Assembly: GCA_025998875.1 (NCBI GenBank)
Contig: AP024675.1
Coordinates: forward strand, 1,009,589 to 1,073,588
Direction: 5' to 3'
DNA from: Bacteroidota bacterium
Lineage (GTDB): Bacteria; Bacteroidota; Rhodothermia; JANXDC01
DNA: 64,000 nucleotides
Shown here piece by piece: positions 37,843 through 47,146 of this stretch; position 1 is the stretch's first letter, and every line of letters starts with the position of its first letter. The notes below the pieces were generated by a model that saw only the letters and a program-made list of their open reading frames with translations, did not search any database and was not told the origin of the DNA. The position numbers and the translations under genes are program-made.

Positions 37843-39759
37843 TCAGGGCGTTCTCGGCCAGCGATCGTTTCTCCGATCCATATCGGGCAGTTTTCCCTCC
37901 GGATCGATCCGGACCTGCCGCACGGGGCGGGGATAGCGCAGCTCGTGGCGGGTATCGTAGGCCCAGATCTCTACCGGCAACCGGATGCGCTGGCGGGATC
38001 CATCCTCGAGCTCCAGCTCGACCGTGGTGGGCAACACCAACCCCTGGCGGTTGGACAGGTAGATGCGCGCACCCGTTCCCTCCAGGCGTACGGAATCAAC
38101 GGCCTGATCGAAGAGGTCCGCTGTGTAAAACCACCCCCGCCAGAACCAGGACAAATCCTCGCCCGCGACGTCTTCGATGGTGCGGAAGAAATCCCAGGGC
38201 TGAGGATGCTTGAAGGCCCAGCGCTGAATATAGGTGCGGAAGGCCCGGTCAAACCGCTCCGGATCGAGGATATACTCGCGCAAAAGCAGGAGTCCGAAGG
38301 CGGGTTTTCGATATCCCAGAAAGCCCAGGCCGCGCGGGGGGATAAGGTCCGGGGCGGTCATGATCGGATAGCGATGCCAGGGTTCCTGCATGCGTCGGGC
38401 CACGGTGTCCGGATGCAGCTGAGCCGAACGCCGGGCCTCTGAGCCGTAGTAGGCCAGGTTGGAGTAGTGGTTGATGAACGTGTTGAGCCCCTCATCCATC
38501 CACACGTAACGCCGCTCATCGGAGCCCACGATCATGGGGAACCAGGTGTGTCCGAATTCGTGGTCGGTGACCCCGAAGAGGGCCTGGCCCCGGGCGCGCA
38601 CCCCGCAGAAGACGATCATGGGGTATTCCATACCCCCTACGGGTCCGGCGACATTGATGGCCACCGGATAGGGATAGCGGTAGTAGGTTTCCGAATAAAA
38701 CCGGATCGTATGGCGCAGGTATTCGGTGGATCGCTCCCATCCGGGCTGGCCCAGGGAGTCCGGTCCGAGGCCTTCTTCTGGATAGGCGGACATGAGCAGC
38801 ACATCCTCCCAATGGGAGGCATCCCAGATAAAGGCGCGCGAGGCGGCCCAGGCGAAGTCCCGCACATCGCGAGCCTGGAACTTCCATGTAAGCGGCCCCC
38901 GGCCAGGGGGACGCGTATCCGGGCGGCCGACCTCGTTGCGGTCGATGATCATGACCGTGCGCTCGCTGCGGCGGGCCTCTTGGAGGCGTTCTCGCTGACG
39001 GGGGGTGAGCACCTCCTCCGGGTTGAGCAGCTCTCCGGTGGCCACCACGATGAGCTCGCGGGGTACGGTGAGCTCGACGTAGAAATCGCCGTAGCTCAGG
39101 TAAAATTCGCCCTGGCCCAGATACGGCAGCGCGTTCCATCCCCGCACGTCGTCGTAGACATACAGGCGGGGATACCACTGAGCGATCGTATAGAGCCATC
39201 CCCTGCGCGTCCGCATACGGCCCATGCGATCAGCCCCGTATTCGGGGATCGAGAAGGCCCATTCGAGCTCGATCACGATCGTGCCTCCCCGGGCCGGCAC
39301 GGGTTCTTCCAGCTCGATCCCCATGCGGGTATCCTCGATATAGTAGCGCGCCGGCCGACGACGGCCGTTTTGCACGAGCTCTACCCGCTGGATCGCAAAC
39401 CCTCCTGCTGCAAAGGCCCCACTCCAGCGACCGTCCGGGTTCAGGCGTGCGCCCCGACTGGTGGGACGGAAGAGGTTCTGATCCAGCTGCAGCCACAGGC
39501 GCTCGAGGGCTTCCGGGGCGTGATTGGTGTACCGGATGCGCTGCTTTCCCTCGAGCCGATGCTGGGCGGTGTCCAGCCGGGCCCAGATCCAGTAATCGGC
39601 GCGCTGCTGCCAGTAGCCGGGTCCGGGTGCGCCGGTGGCCGTGCGCACCTGGTTGGGCTCCGGCCAGGGAAGCGGGGCAAAGCGCTCCACGGATTGGGCC
39701 CGGGATAGGGGCGTGCAGAGCAGGCAGATCAGCAAAAGCAGCCAAGCTGTTTTGCTCAT
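37843..39759 (-). CDS. Secreted M1-family metallopeptidase
   Basis: A 638-residue gluzincin peptidase with a signal peptide (about 1-22, ending SRAQ). Zinc ligands are His400 and His404 in HEFGH with Glu423 in MDEGLN; the catalytic base is Glu401. The upstream GGMEYP (375-380) matches the GxMEN aminopeptidase motif with Tyr in place of Asn. The N-terminal beta domain occupies about 55-290. It probably trims peptides in the periplasm or at the surface, in line with the neighbouring S46 peptidase and the prolyl oligopeptidase at 6-8 kb, which together suggest peptide use. No clear promoter was seen in the 28-bp gap to the S46 gene. Confidence 0.92.
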   Translation of the reverse strand: MSKTAWLLLLICLLCTPLSRAQSVERFAPLPWPEPNQVRTATGAPGPGYWQQRADYWIWARLDTAQHRLEGKQRIRYTNHAPEALERLWLQLDQNLFRPTSRGARLNPDGRWSGAFAAGGFAIQRVELVQNGRRRPARYYIEDTRMGIELEEPVPARGGTIVIELEWAFSIPEYGADRMGRMRTRRGWLYTIAQWYPRLYVYDDVRGWNALPYLGQGEFYLSYGDFYVELTVPRELIVVATGELLNPEEVLTPRQRERLQEARRSERTVMIIDRNEVGRPDTRPPGRGPLTWKFQARDVRDFAWAASRAFIWDASHWEDVLLMSAYPEEGLGPDSLGQPGWERSTEYLRHTIRFYSETYYRYPYPVAINVAGPVGGMEYPMIVFCGVRARGQALFGVTDHEFGHTWFPMIVGSDERRYVWMDEGLNTFINHYSNLAYYGSEARRSAQLHPDTVARRMQEPWHRYPIMTAPDLIPPRGLGFLGYRKPAFGLLLLREYILDPERFDRAFRTYIQRWAFKHPQPWDFFRTIEDVAGEDLSWFWRGWFYTADLFDQAVDSVRLEGTGARIYLSNRQGLVLPTTVELELEDGSRQRIRLPVEIWAYDTRHELRYPRPVRQVRIDPEGKLPDMDRRNDRWPRTP

Positions 39760-39786
39760 GGGTCCTTCCCCTCTTGTGCTGTGGGT

Positions 39787-41934
39787 TTATCGGCCCGGGT
39801 TCTCTCCCAATAGTTCCCGCACCAACCGTTCGGCCTGGTATATGTGCCGGAGCGCGGCGATGATGCCGCCCGCATGTACGGAGACCGCTCGGCTGGTTTC
39901 CTCGGTATAGATGAATTCCCCCGGCAGGCTTTCGATGTTGCCGTCGAAGATCAGGCCCACCACTTCGGCCTGGCGGTTGATGACCGGGCTTCCCGAATTG
40001 CCCCCGATGATGTCGTTGGTGGAGACGAAATTGAGCGGGGTGCCCAGATCGAACTCCGGCGGCGGATGGTGCCACCGTTCGGGCAGAGACCAGGGCGCTT
40101 TCTGATCAAAGGAGCGGAAACGATCATACAGCCCGTAAAAGGTGGTCTTATGCGGGGCCAGCGTGCCGTTATACGGATAACCCCTTACGACCCCGTCGGC
40201 CAGACGCAGGGTGAAGGTGGCATCAGGGGGGATCTGGGAGCCGTATACCTCAAAGAGCGCCCGGGCCAGTTCCCCGGCGAGCACCTGTTCGCGGCTTGCA
40301 AGGCGTGCGTTGGCTTCCTGCGCGGCGCGCAGGCGGGGTTCGGCCAGGCGGCCCAGCAGGAGCGCGGGATCGGAGGCGCGTAGAATCGCTTCCGAGCCGG
40401 CCTCCAGGAGGCTATCCCGATAGGATCGATCCCAGATCCGGCTTCGGGATAGCAGCGCGCGGGCCGCTTCTTGCGGAGAGCGATCACCCAGTGCGGCCCG
40501 TACGTAGGGATCTTCCGGACCCAGGATGCGCCGGGCTTCTTCCAGATGCGCTTCGAGCCAGTTTGCCTCCAGCTCCCGGTCGCTCGGGGCAGGCCAGTTG
40601 CGGATCCGGCTGCGTCGGTTTTCTATTTCCGCCGTACTGGCGTTGGCCTGGATCTGATGGGCGTAAGCGGCCATGGCCTGGGCCAGGGCCAGCGTCTGGC
40701 TGCGCCCTATCCCCTGGGTTTGGAAGACGAACAGATCCGGATAGTAGCGCCGGAGCTCCATCCGAATACGTGCGATCTCCTCCCAGATGCCCCCGTAGCG
40801 GCTTCGGAGCGTCGGGTTGGCCTCCACCGCCCGACGGAAATCCCGCTCGAAGGCGCGCTTGCGCGCCATAAGATAGGGATCCCGCAGACCCCGGAGCTGA
40901 CCGGTAAAGGCCTTGATCGTGTTCTCGATGGAGAAGAGCTGGTTTTCCAGCTCCGGGTTCGGCTCCCCCAGGCGGCGCAGTACGCCCTGCAGGATGGCCG
41001 AACGGCGTTTGAGATACTCCAGTGTATAGGGCAGGGCCAGATCCCGGCGGAACTCCAGCTGGGCTACCGTGTTGAGCCGACTTGTGCGACCCGGATTGCC
41101 CACGACGAAAACGGGTTCTCCCTCTTCGGCTCCGCGGGGATTGAAACGGAAGAAGTGCTCCGTGCGAAGGGGTTGGCCCTGCTCATCGTAGACGCGGAAA
41201 AAGGCGCAATCGAAGGCATATCGGGGGTAGGTGAAGTTATCCGGATCGCCGCCGAAATAGCCCAATTCCAGTTCCGGAAGGAAAACCAGGCGCACGTCCC
41301 GGTAGCGCTTATATCCGTAGACGGAAAAGCGAGCTCCGTTGTAGAAAGAAACCACCTGGATTTCCAATCCGGTTCGCTGCCGATATTCCTCCTCTATGGC
41401 CCGGATTTCCGCCTCCTGCGCCCGCAGGCGCTCCTCATCCGTGCGGGCGCCCGCCATGGCGCGCTCGATGCGCCGGGTGACGTCTTCGATGAGCACAAGC
41501 TGATCGACGAAGAGGTTCGGCACGCGGCGTTCTTCTTCAAGCGTGCGTGCGTAAAACCCGTTTTGCACCAGGTTCTCGCCGGGTCGAGAGACGGCCGCGG
41601 CCGCATCCCGGGCGCAGTGGTGGTTGGTCATCACCAGCCCGTCCGGAGAGACAAAGGAAGCCGAGCAGTAGGTGGCAAAACGCAGCGCGGCCATCCGCAC
41701 ATGCCGGAGCCACTCTTCCGTGGGTCGAAACCCGTAGCGCTGAGCAAAGTACTCCACCGGCGGATCATCGAACGTCCACATTTTGCCCGTATCGAAACGC
41801 CCGGCCCGCACGGTGTCCAGGTGCGCTTCGGGGGCGGAAGGGCCGCCTGCGGGTGAGCCCTCGGGCAGGCGGCTTCCAGCACATCCGACCAGCAGACCGG
41901 CGATAAGCCAGATCGGGCCAAGAAAAGGTCGCAT
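39787..41934 (-). CDS. S46-family dipeptidyl-peptidase, lipoprotein (DPP7-like)
   Basis: A 715-residue S46 serine peptidase. The ATG at 41934 yields a lipoprotein signal with lipobox LVGC (Cys18), so it is probably membrane-anchored. The catalytic histidine is His106 or His105 in TNHHC, and the catalytic serine is Ser647 in GGNSGSPV. Eighteen residues later the specificity position is glycine (Gly665, IFDGN), as in DPP7 (hydrophobic P1), not the arginine of DPP11 (Asp/Glu P1). It releases dipeptides from peptide N-termini. The family is typical of Bacteroidota. It is divergent from the serine hydrolase gene at 42.06 kb. Confidence 0.92.
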   Translation of the reverse strand: MRPFLGPIWLIAGLLVGCAGSRLPEGSPAGGPSAPEAHLDTVRAGRFDTGKMWTFDDPPVEYFAQRYGFRPTEEWLRHVRMAALRFATYCSASFVSPDGLVMTNHHCARDAAAAVSRPGENLVQNGFYARTLEEERRVPNLFVDQLVLIEDVTRRIERAMAGARTDEERLRAQEAEIRAIEEEYRQRTGLEIQVVSFYNGARFSVYGYKRYRDVRLVFLPELELGYFGGDPDNFTYPRYAFDCAFFRVYDEQGQPLRTEHFFRFNPRGAEEGEPVFVVGNPGRTSRLNTVAQLEFRRDLALPYTLEYLKRRSAILQGVLRRLGEPNPELENQLFSIENTIKAFTGQLRGLRDPYLMARKRAFERDFRRAVEANPTLRSRYGGIWEEIARIRMELRRYYPDLFVFQTQGIGRSQTLALAQAMAAYAHQIQANASTAEIENRRSRIRNWPAPSDRELEANWLEAHLEEARRILGPEDPYVRAALGDRSPQEAARALLSRSRIWDRSYRDSLLEAGSEAILRASDPALLLGRLAEPRLRAAQEANARLASREQVLAGELARALFEVYGSQIPPDATFTLRLADGVVRGYPYNGTLAPHKTTFYGLYDRFRSFDQKAPWSLPERWHHPPPEFDLGTPLNFVSTNDIIGGNSGSPVINRQAEVVGLIFDGNIESLPGEFIYTEETSRAVSVHAGGIIAALRHIYQAERLVRELLGENPGR

Positions 41935-42059
41935 GCTACGGTCCTCCATCTGCAGGGTTAGCCGGACAAACTTACTTTCCAAATCCGCCCAAACGCCATG
42001 TGTATTCTGCCCTCGAATCTATGTACCTTGCCCCTACTCAAGTAGGAGGAAGAACGACG

Positions 42060-43235
42060 ATGCGTTTGCGCTTAGTCTGGCTGTTGGCTGTCTTATGCCC
42101 GGCTGTGGTCGCCTTCGCCCAGGATCGGCGGGCGGAAGGCGTTCTGGAGCGTTTGTTTACCGATTCCCTTCGGGCCGAATGGTTCGCCCCCGCTTTTCTG
42201 GAGCAGGTTGCCCCCCGACAACTGGAAGCGATTATCAACGGGCTTCGCGCACAATACGGAAGCTGGCTCGGGGCCCGGGGAGCGGGTACGGAGTTCGAGG
42301 TGGAGCTGGAGCGCGCCTGGGTGCCCACGCAGCTTGTGCTCGACGGCCAGGGTCGCATCGCAGGGCTCTTTTTCCGTCCCCCTCAGCCCAAGGCCACGAC
42401 CCTAGAGGGATGGCTGGAGGCGTTCCGGGCTCTTCCGGGAGAGGTGGCCCTTCTGGTCCGAGAGGGGGAGCGCGAGGTGCTGGCCCTCGAGCCAGAGAGG
42501 CCCCTGGCCGTGGGGTCTGCTTTCAAACTCGCCATACTGGCGGCGCTGAAAAGGGACGTCCAGCAGGGTCGTCGGCGGTGGGAAGAGGTGCTCACGCTGC
42601 GCGCGGCGCACAGAAGCCTACCCTCGGGTATTCTGCAGAACTGGCCCGATGGGGCCCCTCTGACCCTCTACAGCTTGGCTGCGCTCATGATCTCGCTGAG
42701 CGATAACACGGCCACCGATCATCTGCTGGCGCTTGTGGGTCGGGATGCCGTGGAGCGGATCAGCCCTCGAAACCAGCCATTTCTGAGCACCCGGGAAGCG
42801 TTTGTGCTCAAAAATCCGGAAAACAAGGCCTGGCTGGCCCGGTTTCGCTCCGCCACCCCCCAGGGGCGAACGGCTATGCTCAGGGAATTGGCCGCCCTGC
42901 CCTTGCCCGGAGAGTCTGTTTTCGCATCCGGACCCGTAGCCCCGGATGTGGAGTGGTTCTTTACCGCCCGTGAGCTGGCCGTCCTGCTCGAAGAGGTGGC
43001 CGATCTGCCGTTTTTCCAGATCAACCCCGGCCCGGTCCGAAAGGCCGACTGGGCGCGCGTCGCCTTCAAGGGGGGATCGGAGCCCGGCGTGTTGAACCTT
43101 TCCACCCATCTTGTGCGCCCCGACGGCCGCCGTTTTACGGTGATAGCCACCTGGAACGGAGATCAGGCCTTGGATGAGGTGCGTTTTGTGGGGCTTTATA
43201 GTGGGCTGGTGCGTTTTCTGGCCACCCTGCCCTGA
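42060..43235 (+). CDS. Exported class A beta-lactamase-fold serine hydrolase
   Basis: A 391-residue protein with a signal peptide (about 1-20, ending VAFAQ). An N-terminal domain of about 85 residues (25-110) resembles the small alpha+beta domain found before serine hydrolase domains, such as ORF12 of clavulanate clusters. The hydrolase domain has S153-x-x-K156 (GSAFKLA), S214-D-N (SDNTATD) and K337-G-G, the three active-site motifs of the class A fold. I could not find the class A glutamate motif (ExxLN), so an esterase or peptidase-like role is more likely than antibiotic hydrolysis. AGGAGG precedes the ATG at 42060. Confidence 0.8.
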   Translation: MRLRLVWLLAVLCPAVVAFAQDRRAEGVLERLFTDSLRAEWFAPAFLEQVAPRQLEAIINGLRAQYGSWLGARGAGTEFEVELERAWVPTQLVLDGQGRIAGLFFRPPQPKATTLEGWLEAFRALPGEVALLVREGEREVLALEPERPLAVGSAFKLAILAALKRDVQQGRRRWEEVLTLRAAHRSLPSGILQNWPDGAPLTLYSLAALMISLSDNTATDHLLALVGRDAVERISPRNQPFLSTREAFVLKNPENKAWLARFRSATPQGRTAMLRELAALPLPGESVFASGPVAPDVEWFFTARELAVLLEEVADLPFFQINPGPVRKADWARVAFKGGSEPGVLNLSTHLVRPDGRRFTVIATWNGDQALDEVRFVGLYSGLVRFLATLP

Positions 43236-43291
43236 GGGCTTGCATGTGATCGGAGGGATGCGGAAGTTTGCCCGTTCCTTAAACCCAAAAC

Positions 43292-43298
43292 AGGAGGG
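43292..43298 (+). promoter_or_regulatory. Ribosome-binding site that fixes the TTG start of pdaD
   Basis: AGGAGGG lies 8 bases before TTG at 43307. The TTG begins the family-typical sequence [11 protein letters not shown], and no ATG or GTG is better placed. Confidence 0.7.
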
Positions 43299-43306
43299 TT
43301 CCGGCG

Positions 43307-43852
43307 TTGTACGTACCGCGCAAGGTGTTCTTCACCAAAGGGGTCGGAGTGCACAAAGAGCGCCTTTCCAGCTTTGAGATGGCCCTTCGTAAGGCCGGGA
43401 TCGCGCACCTGAATCTGGTTCGCGTATCGAGCATCTTTCCTCCGGGTTGCAAGATCGTCTCCCCTCAGGTCGGACTTAAAGAGCTCAGGCCCGGTCAGAT
43501 CGTGCACGTGGTTATGAGCGAGGCGGCCACGAACGAGCCCAACCGACTGATCGCCGCGGCCATCGGACTGGCTCTGCCGGCCGATAAAAGCCACTTCGGG
43601 TATCTCTCCGAGCACCATTCCTACGGGGAGACGGCCAGGGTGGCCGGAGAGTACGCCGAGGACCTGGCCGCCGAAATGCTGGCCACGATCCAGGGCGTGG
43701 CCTTTGATCCGGACCAGAGCTGGGATGAGAAAGAGGAGATCTGGAAGATCAGCGGCAAGATCGTCACCACCCGGCACATTGTGCAGACGGCCGAAGGGGA
43801 CAAGCACGGCCGGTGGAAGACCGTCATCGCCGCAGCTGTATTTATCCCGTAA
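43307..43852 (+). CDS. pdaD: Pyruvoyl-dependent arginine decarboxylase
   Basis: A 181-residue proenzyme that cleaves itself to form a pyruvoyl cofactor and converts arginine to agmatine. The cleavage site is Ser41-Ser42 in [11 protein letters not shown]; other family blocks are PKxxF-like [11 protein letters not shown] at the start, [18 protein letters not shown] and HSYGETAR. Translation appears to begin at TTG. The agmatinase gene lies 86 bp downstream, so the two enzymes would form a putrescine route, although a terminator-like hairpin sits between them. PdaD is common in archaea and in scattered bacteria including Bacteroidota. Confidence 0.94.
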   Translation: MYVPRKVFFTKGVGVHKERLSSFEMALRKAGIAHLNLVRVSSIFPPGCKIVSPQVGLKELRPGQIVHVVMSEAATNEPNRLIAAAIGLALPADKSHFGYLSEHHSYGETARVAGEYAEDLAAEMLATIQGVAFDPDQSWDEKEEIWKISGKIVTTRHIVQTAEGDKHGRWKTVIAAAVFIP

Positions 43853-43873
43853 GCGGTGTCGTAGATATACATT

Positions 43874-43910
43874 CCCCTGTGGATCCCGCCGGACCACAGG
43901 GGTCTTTTTT
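43874..43910 (+). terminator. Terminator-like hairpin between pdaD and speB
   Basis: CCCCTGTGG (43874-43882) and CCACAGGGG (43894-43902) form a perfect 9-bp stem with an 11-base loop, followed by TCTTTTTT. It has all features of an intrinsic terminator, yet separates two genes of one pathway. No strong promoter was recognised in the 28 bp before speB, so partial read-through is likely. Confidence 0.85.
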
Positions 43911-43937
43911 ATCCTCGCCTGCATGAAGGAGTCGTCC

Positions 43938-44852
43938 ATGCCGTGGAAACCTGTCCCCCTCCCCCCGGAACGGGCTTTTCTGGCCCCTCCTCCGGAGGTA
44001 TGCGATTTCGAACGCGCACGCGTGGTTATTCTTCCCGCTCCCTATGAGCGGACCTCGAGCTTCGTGGTGGGTTCTGCCTCGGGACCAGAGGCGATCATCG
44101 AGGTTTCCGCGCAGCTGGAGTTCTACGATGCGGAGTTTGACGCCGAGATCTTCCGCTGCGCCGGTGGGATCGCCACGCTGGAGCCCCTGGATTTTGGCGC
44201 GCGTCAGGATGCGGAAGCCGTGGCGTTGATCGAGGAGGCCGTGGGGGCGTTGCTCGACAGGGGCAAGTTCGTCGTACTTCTGGGTGCAGAGCATACCGTC
44301 ACGCTGGGCGCCGTTCGAGCCCATGCCGCCCGGTTCGGACCCCTATCCGTGCTCCAGATTGATGCCCATTCAGATCTGCGCCTGGAGTATCAGGGCAATC
44401 CCTACAGCCACGCCTGCGTGATGGCCCGTGTGCTGGAAGTGCCCGCTGTGGAACGCATCGCCCAAGTGGGCATCCGGGCCCAGTGTCGGCAAGAGGCCCT
44501 GCTGGCTCGTTCTCGATCGGAGGTCCGCACCTGGTACGCGCACGAAATCAAAGCCAACCCCGCCTGGATCGAAGAGGTGCTCGAACATCTGGGAGAGCGG
44601 GTCTATGTGAGCATCGATGCCGACGGGCTGGATCCCTCTATCCTACCCACGGTGGGCACGCCCGTGCCCAACGGGCTGTCCTGGGGGGAGTTTACCGCGC
44701 TTCTGCGGGCGGTGGCCCGTAGCCGACAGATCATCGGGGTTGATTTTGTGGAGTTCATCCCCCGTCCGGAGCTGTGGTACGCCACCTATACGGCGGCCGA
44801 AATTGTGCACAAGACGCTCGGATACATCTTCGCTCCGGCCCCTGGCGTCTAG
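43938..44852 (+). CDS. speB: Agmatinase (ureohydrolase family)
   Basis: A 304-residue manganese ureohydrolase expected to split agmatine to putrescine and urea. Metal-binding blocks are GAEHTVTLG (first His), DAHSDLR (Asp-His-Asp) and [10 protein letters not shown] (Asp-Asp). The ATG at 43938 has AAGGA seven bases upstream and is preferred over one five codons earlier. Arginase or formiminoglutamase are family alternatives, but the adjacent arginine decarboxylase makes agmatinase the natural call. Confidence 0.9.
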   Translation: MPWKPVPLPPERAFLAPPPEVCDFERARVVILPAPYERTSSFVVGSASGPEAIIEVSAQLEFYDAEFDAEIFRCAGGIATLEPLDFGARQDAEAVALIEEAVGALLDRGKFVVLLGAEHTVTLGAVRAHAARFGPLSVLQIDAHSDLRLEYQGNPYSHACVMARVLEVPAVERIAQVGIRAQCRQEALLARSRSEVRTWYAHEIKANPAWIEEVLEHLGERVYVSIDADGLDPSILPTVGTPVPNGLSWGEFTALLRAVARSRQIIGVDFVEFIPRPELWYATYTAAEIVHKTLGYIFAPAPGV

Positions 44853-44901
44853 TCGGACCAGCGGGCTAACTTCTTCTGGAAGAGGATGCCTGGAGGATGT
44901 C

Positions 44902-46533
44902 ATGGACGCCTTTGCGCGCTGGCAGGAGGAGACCTATCGGCCTTTTGTGGCCCGCAATCCGGAACGCAAGGACCGGTTTGCCACCGACTCCGGCATCGAG
45001 CTCCATCCCCTCTACGTGGCTCCAGAACCGTGTTACGATCCGGACCGACTGGGTTTCCCCGGGCAATTTCCCTACACCCGGGGTATTCAGCCCACTATGT
45101 ATCGCGGTCGGCTTTGGACCATGCGTCAGTATGCGGGCTACTCGACGGCCGAGGAGTCCAACGCCCGGTACCGATACCTGCTCAGCCAGGGGGTTACCGG
45201 GCTGTCTGTGGCCTTTGACCTGCCCACCCAGATCGGATACGATTCCGATCACCCCATGGCCGAAGGTGAGGTGGGCAAGGTCGGCGTGGCCATCGATTCG
45301 CTTCAGGACATGGAGGTGCTCTTCGAGGGCATTCCCCTGGGAGAGGTCTCTACGTCCATGACGATCAACGCCACAGCGGCTATTTTGCTGGCCATGTACG
45401 TGGCCGTGGCCGAAAAGCAGGGCGTCGATCGGCGTCAGCTTCGGGGCACGATCCAGAACGATATCCTCAAGGAATACGCCGCGCGGGGCACGTACATCTA
45501 TCCTCCTCGCCCTTCGATGCGGCTGGTGACGGACATATTCGAATGGGCTGCGCGGGAGGTGCCCCGCTGGAATACGATCTCGATCTCCGGATACCACATC
45601 CGGGAAGCGGGGGCCACCGCCGTACAGGAGCTGGCCTTTACGCTGGCCAACGGGATCGCCTATGTGCGCGCGGCCATTGAGCGCGGGCTGGATGTGAACG
45701 TCTTCGGCGCGCAGCTTTCGTTTTTCTTCAACGCGCACAACCACTTCTTCGAAGAGATCGCCAAATTCCGCGCCGCGCGCCGTATGTGGGCCCATATTAT
45801 GCGAGACTGGTTCGGGGCCACCAATCCGCGGGCGCAGATGCTGCGCTTTCATACCCAGACGGGGGGATCGACGCTCACCGCGCAGCAGGTTGAAAACAAC
45901 ATCGTGCGCGTGACCGTACAGGCGCTGGCCGCCATTCTGGGCGGTACGCAATCCCTGCATACGAACGCCAAAGACGAGGCGCTGGGGCTGCCCACAGAGG
46001 AGTCGGCACGCACAGCGTTGCGCACCCAGCAGATCCTGGCCTATGAGTCCGGGGTGGCGGACGTGATCGATCCGCTGGGCGGATCGTACTTCATCGAGGC
46101 GCTCACCGATGAGCTCGAGCGCCGGGCCTGGGAGCTCATCGAGCGCATCGAGGCCATGGGCGGCGCGGTTGCCGCCATAGAGCGGGGGTTCTACCAAGAG
46201 GAGATCGCCCGTAGCGCTTATGCCTATCAGCAGGCCGTCGAGCGAGGGGAGAAAATCATCGTCGGGGTCAACGCCTTTCAGGTAGAAGAGGAGGAGTCCG
46301 TGCCCATTTTCCGGGTCGATGAGGCTGTGCGGGATCGGCAGATCGCCCGGCTGCGGCGGCTCAAGGCAGAACGATCCGAGGCCTCTGTCCAAGAGGCACT
46401 CGAGCGCCTGCGTCGGGCGGCCGAGGGCACGCAGAACCTGATGCCCTACATCCTGGAGGCGGTGCGCGTTTATGCGACACTCGGGGAGATCTCCAACACC
46501 CTGCGCGCCGTATGGGGGGAATACCGAGGCTAA
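44902..46533 (+). CDS. Methylmalonyl-CoA mutase catalytic (large) subunit without B12 domain
   Basis: A 543-residue acyl-CoA mutase barrel. Tyr67 (TMYRGRLW) and Arg195 (KEYAARG) align with Tyr89 and Arg207 of the P. shermanii enzyme, which contact the methylmalonyl carboxylate, so methylmalonyl-CoA is favoured over isobutyryl-CoA. Other marks are [34 protein letters not shown] and [13 protein letters not shown]. It stops before the cobalamin-binding domain, as in the two-chain archaeal and actinobacterial-type enzymes; the small B12 subunit is not in the window. It interconverts methylmalonyl- and succinyl-CoA. GGAGGA precedes the ATG. Confidence 0.92.
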   Translation: MDAFARWQEETYRPFVARNPERKDRFATDSGIELHPLYVAPEPCYDPDRLGFPGQFPYTRGIQPTMYRGRLWTMRQYAGYSTAEESNARYRYLLSQGVTGLSVAFDLPTQIGYDSDHPMAEGEVGKVGVAIDSLQDMEVLFEGIPLGEVSTSMTINATAAILLAMYVAVAEKQGVDRRQLRGTIQNDILKEYAARGTYIYPPRPSMRLVTDIFEWAAREVPRWNTISISGYHIREAGATAVQELAFTLANGIAYVRAAIERGLDVNVFGAQLSFFFNAHNHFFEEIAKFRAARRMWAHIMRDWFGATNPRAQMLRFHTQTGGSTLTAQQVENNIVRVTVQALAAILGGTQSLHTNAKDEALGLPTEESARTALRTQQILAYESGVADVIDPLGGSYFIEALTDELERRAWELIERIEAMGGAVAAIERGFYQEEIARSAYAYQQAVERGEKIIVGVNAFQVEEEESVPIFRVDEAVRDRQIARLRRLKAERSEASVQEALERLRRAAEGTQNLMPYILEAVRVYATLGEISNTLRAVWGEYRG

Positions 46534-46546
46534 AGGGGGCAAGCGG

Positions 46547-47143
46547 ATGCGGAATGCGGCTTTTCTTGTACTCGTTGTGCTTCTGGCCCTGGTGGGGCTG
46601 GGGGGATGCGCGGGCTGCGCGGCCTATAACGAGCTGGTGCGGGCAGATGAAGAGGTCAAGCGCGCCTGGAGCGATCTGCAGAGCGCTTACCAGCGCCGCA
46701 TGGACTTGATCCCCAATCTGGTGGAAACTGTGCGGGGTTTTGCCACCCAGGAGCGAGAGGTGCTCCAGGGTGTTGTCGAAGCCCGCAGTCGGGCCGGACA
46801 GGTACAGCTCAGCCCGGAGGCGCTGGCCGATCCGGAGGCCGTGCGGCGTTTTCAGGAAGCCCAGGCCCAGCTTTCCAGTGCCCTGTCCCGATTGCTCGTG
46901 GTCGTAGAACAATATCCCCAGCTGCGCTCCAGCGAGCTTTTCCTTACCCTGCAGGCTCAGCTGGAAGGCACAGAAAACCGCATCAACGTAGCCCGACAGC
47001 GCTACAACGAGGCTGTGCAACGCTACAATATGCAGGTACGGCGTTTTCCGACCGTGCTCATCGCCTCTCTGCTCGGTTTTCGCCCGCGGGTGGGCTTCGA
47101 AGCGCAGGCCGGGGCCGAAACGGCGCCTCGCGTGAGGTTTTAA
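46547..47143 (+). CDS. lemA: LemA-family protein
   Basis: A 198-residue protein with an N-terminal hydrophobic segment that ends in a lipobox-like GLGGCAGC (Cys20 or Cys23), followed by the LemA core AYNELVRADEEVKRAWSDL, QRRMDLIPNLVETV and the closing ENRINVARQRYNEAVQRYN, a helical bundle. Function is not established in most bacteria. It is followed after 3 bp by a TPM-domain gene, a pairing seen in many genomes and suggesting a joint membrane role. Confidence 0.92.
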   Translation: MRNAAFLVLVVLLALVGLGGCAGCAAYNELVRADEEVKRAWSDLQSAYQRRMDLIPNLVETVRGFATQEREVLQGVVEARSRAGQVQLSPEALADPEAVRRFQEAQAQLSSALSRLLVVVEQYPQLRSSELFLTLQAQLEGTENRINVARQRYNEAVQRYNMQVRRFPTVLIASLLGFRPRVGFEAQAGAETAPRVRF

Positions 47144-47146
47144 CCC

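Noticed and set aside
40471-41856. A 461-codon open frame on the plus strand
   Set aside because: It is antisense to the S46 peptidase, which has a full catalytic triad region.
42060-43235. A beta-lactamase resistance gene
   Set aside because: The class A general-base motif was not found and the extra N-terminal domain is unlike resistance enzymes, so only a fold-level call is made.
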